DNA of 7,176 nt. Source: CAYSIX01 sp964431205. GTDB taxonomy: Bacteria; Planctomycetota; Phycisphaerae; Phycisphaerales; Phycisphaeraceae. The stretch lies in the NCBI GenBank assembly GCA_964431205.1, contig CAYSIX010000211.1, positions 1-7,176 of the forward strand, written 5' to 3'. The notes beneath the pieces were generated by a model that saw nothing but the letters and a program-made list of their open reading frames with translations, had not been told where the DNA came from and did not search any database. A program made the position numbers and the translations under genes. How positions within the stretch are numbered: position 1 is the stretch's first letter; the number at the start of each line of letters is the position of its first letter. Below are positions 5,864-7,176 of this stretch, piece after piece.

Positions 5864-7176
5864 ATGCGCGGGCGCGTGCTTTTGATCGGTGGGGCGACGG
5901 TGCTGGCCGCGGCCGTGCTGCTGCTGGCCTGGCTGGCCGGGCCCGCGGTCGAGCCGACCGACTCGAAACCCGGGCCCGAGGTCGGCCTCGACGACGTCGT
6001 CCAGCGATTCGACCCCTCCCGGGCCATGCGCGACGACCCGACTCGCGGGCCCGTCATCGGCGGGGCCGAGGGCGGCCGCGTCTTTCTCGACGGCGAGGAC
6101 CGCACCACCCTTCTCGAGTGGCAACGTCTGACCCCCCTGCCCGACGACGTCTACAACCTCGAACGCCCCCTGGCCACCATCCGCCTGCGGCCCGACCGCG
6201 TCCTTCGCGTCCGGTCCGACACCGGCACGTTTTTCGCCCCCGAGCTCAACTTTCAACGCGGGCAGATGACCGGCAACGTGGTCGTCAGCCTCTTCGAAAC
6301 CGACGACGGCTCGCCCGTCCGCGTCGACTCGCTCCGCCACCTGCGCATGCGCATCTACCTCGACCGCGCCGACTTCGACCTCGAGCTCGGCCGCATCGAC
6401 AGCACCAGCCGCGTTCACGTCGCCAGCCCGACGTTCGACTTCCTCGGCGTGGGCCTCAAGCTCAGCTTCAGCCAGGCCCAACAGCGACTCAATCGGGTCG
6501 TCGTGGATGAGGGCCGCTGGCTCCGCATCAAACGCGACGAACCGTCCGCGCCCACTGCCGCACCCAAGCCGCAGCGCAGCGGCGCAGCCGCGGAGCCTCG
6601 GGTTGCCCGGAACTCCGCTGCGCTTCGTACCGGCTTGAAGCCCCGGGCTGAGCAACGCGATGCCCCGGATGCCTCCGCGTCCCCCGGCCCGACCTTCTAT
6701 CGCGCCCGCTTCGAGGACCACGTGCGCATCACCGTCGAGTCCGAGGGCGTGGTGATGACCGGCGACCAGCTCGAAACCGTCTTCAGCCTCAAGGAAAACA
6801 CCAACGAGGAAACCGATGACGCCCCCGATTCCGACGCCCTCTCTCACCGGCTCGAAGAACCGCCCGCCACGCGCCGACCCGCCGCGACCGTCGCTCCGCC
6901 GCCAACTCGACACGGCGCCGGCCTGCTCCTGCTCGCCACCACGACACCGCCCCTGGGCGCCAACCCGTCCGACACCGATACGACCTGGAACCCGGCCGCA
7001 TCTTCCGAGCCGGGCAGCGCCACCGACGCGGCGCGATCGGACAGCGTGGTCGAAGGTAACACCGTTGAGGATGCCGACACGGACGCCCGGGACGCTCAGA
7101 CCGGCATCGCCGGCCGAAGCATCGCCCCCGCCTCGCCTCGGGACATCATCGTCACCTGGACCGGCTCGCTGATCGT
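5864..7176 (+). CDS. Membrane-anchored OstA/LptC-like envelope protein, 3' truncated
   Basis: An uninterrupted + frame of 437 codons runs from ATG 5864 to the window edge. The N-terminus (RGRVLLIGGATVLAAAVLL) is a signal anchor or membrane helix at residues 4-25. The rest should be periplasmic. Residues 63-223 look like an LptC/OstA-type beta-jellyroll (SDTGTFFAPELNFQRGQMTG, then VHVASPTFDFLGVGLKLSF and RVVVDEGRWLRI). A second short OstA-like block is at 277-309 (TFYRARFEDHVRITVESEG). A low-complexity Asp/Thr/Pro/Ala-rich linker (about 310-425) has a short hydrophobic patch at 352-358, and a third block begins at DIIVTWTGSLIV. Proteins with this fold carry lipopolysaccharide or other lipids across the periplasm. 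That role here is inference from short motifs. Residues 236-270 appear repeat-derived. Codons end mostly in C, which supports this strand over the antisense frame. Confidence 0.83.
   Translation, partial: MRGRVLLIGGATVLAAAVLLLAWLAGPAVEPTDSKPGPEVGLDDVVQRFDPSRAMRDDPTRGPVIGGAEGGRVFLDGEDRTTLLEWQRLTPLPDDVYNLERPLATIRLRPDRVLRVRSDTGTFFAPELNFQRGQMTGNVVVSLFETDDGSPVRVDSLRHLRMRIYLDRADFDLELGRIDSTSRVHVASPTFDFLGVGLKLSFSQAQQRLNRVVVDEGRWLRIKRDEPSAPTAAPKPQRSGAAAEPRVARNSAALRTGLKPRAEQRDAPDASASPGPTFYRARFEDHVRITVESEGVVMTGDQLETVFSLKENTNEETDDAPDSDALSHRLEEPPATRRPAATVAPPPTRHGAGLLLLATTTPPLGANPSDTDTTWNPAASSEPGSATDAARSDSVVEGNTVEDADTDARDAQTGIAGRSIAPASPRDIIVTWTGSLI
6571..6673. repeat. Repeat-derived segment D inside the OstA/LptC-like gene
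   Basis: Positions 6631-6673 align with copy C from 5754 onward. The first 12 bases (CGGCTTGAAGCC) are identical, GGGCTGAGC is shared, and both end in CCGGAT, with scattered changes and one gap. The 5' part forms its own stem: AGCGCAGCGG at 6573-6582 is the exact reverse complement of CCGCTGCGCT at 6615-6624. The segment is read in frame as residues 236-270, between two OstA-like blocks. Confidence 0.7.

Noticed and set aside
5810..6913. A 367-codon - strand open frame opposite the OstA/LptC-like gene
   Set aside because: Its translation is low-complexity Gly/Ala/Val/Asp with no recognisable motif. The + strand frame has a signal anchor, OstA-like blocks and C-ending codons, and is open for 437 codons. 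The - frame is a GC-rich shadow.

Overview
The window is very GC-rich and reads as chromosomal DNA of a planctomycete, most likely of the Phycisphaerae type. This placement is inference. It rests on the mix of a GHL10 lipoprotein, a phosphohexomutase, an OstA/LptC-like envelope protein and a Y1 (HUH) transposase-like gene of the 'SWL-GDPRGFR' kind that I associate with planctomycetes, plus very high GC and many intergenic palindromic repeats. No rRNA, tRNA, CRISPR array or classical insertion sequence was seen.

Layout from left to right. (1) A type III polyketide synthase gene on + is cut by the left edge (3-899). (2) A 167-nt convergent gap holds two tandem copies of a palindromic repeat (R1, R2). 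(3) Three genes on - read leftwards: a phosphohexomutase (3463-4893), a GHL10 glycosidase-like lipoprotein (1770-3335) and a small putative lipoprotein of unknown function (1067-1684). A third copy of the palindrome (R3) lies between the first two. They may form an envelope-related operon, but the 127-nt and 85-nt gaps make this uncertain. (4) A Y1/HUH transposase-like gene on + (5082-5621) sits between two long imperfect hairpins (A and B) that share 56 identical bases. A third partial copy (C) and a covarying small hairpin follow. (5) A long + strand reading frame starts at 5864 and runs off the right edge. It encodes a membrane-anchored OstA/LptC-like periplasmic protein, and its coding sequence seems to contain a repeat-derived segment (D) read in frame.

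The most notable feature is the repeat system. A single-copy HUH nuclease gene is framed by the kind of hairpins such enzymes recognise, with related fragments next door and one apparently turned into protein-coding sequence. This fits a RAYT/REP-type arrangement in a planctomycete setting. A second palindrome family (core GCGGGGC-GTT-GCCCCGC) sits in intergenic gaps, and one relative carries a compensatory base-pair change. The + strand is G-rich up to about 3.35 kb and mostly C-rich afterwards, regardless of gene direction.
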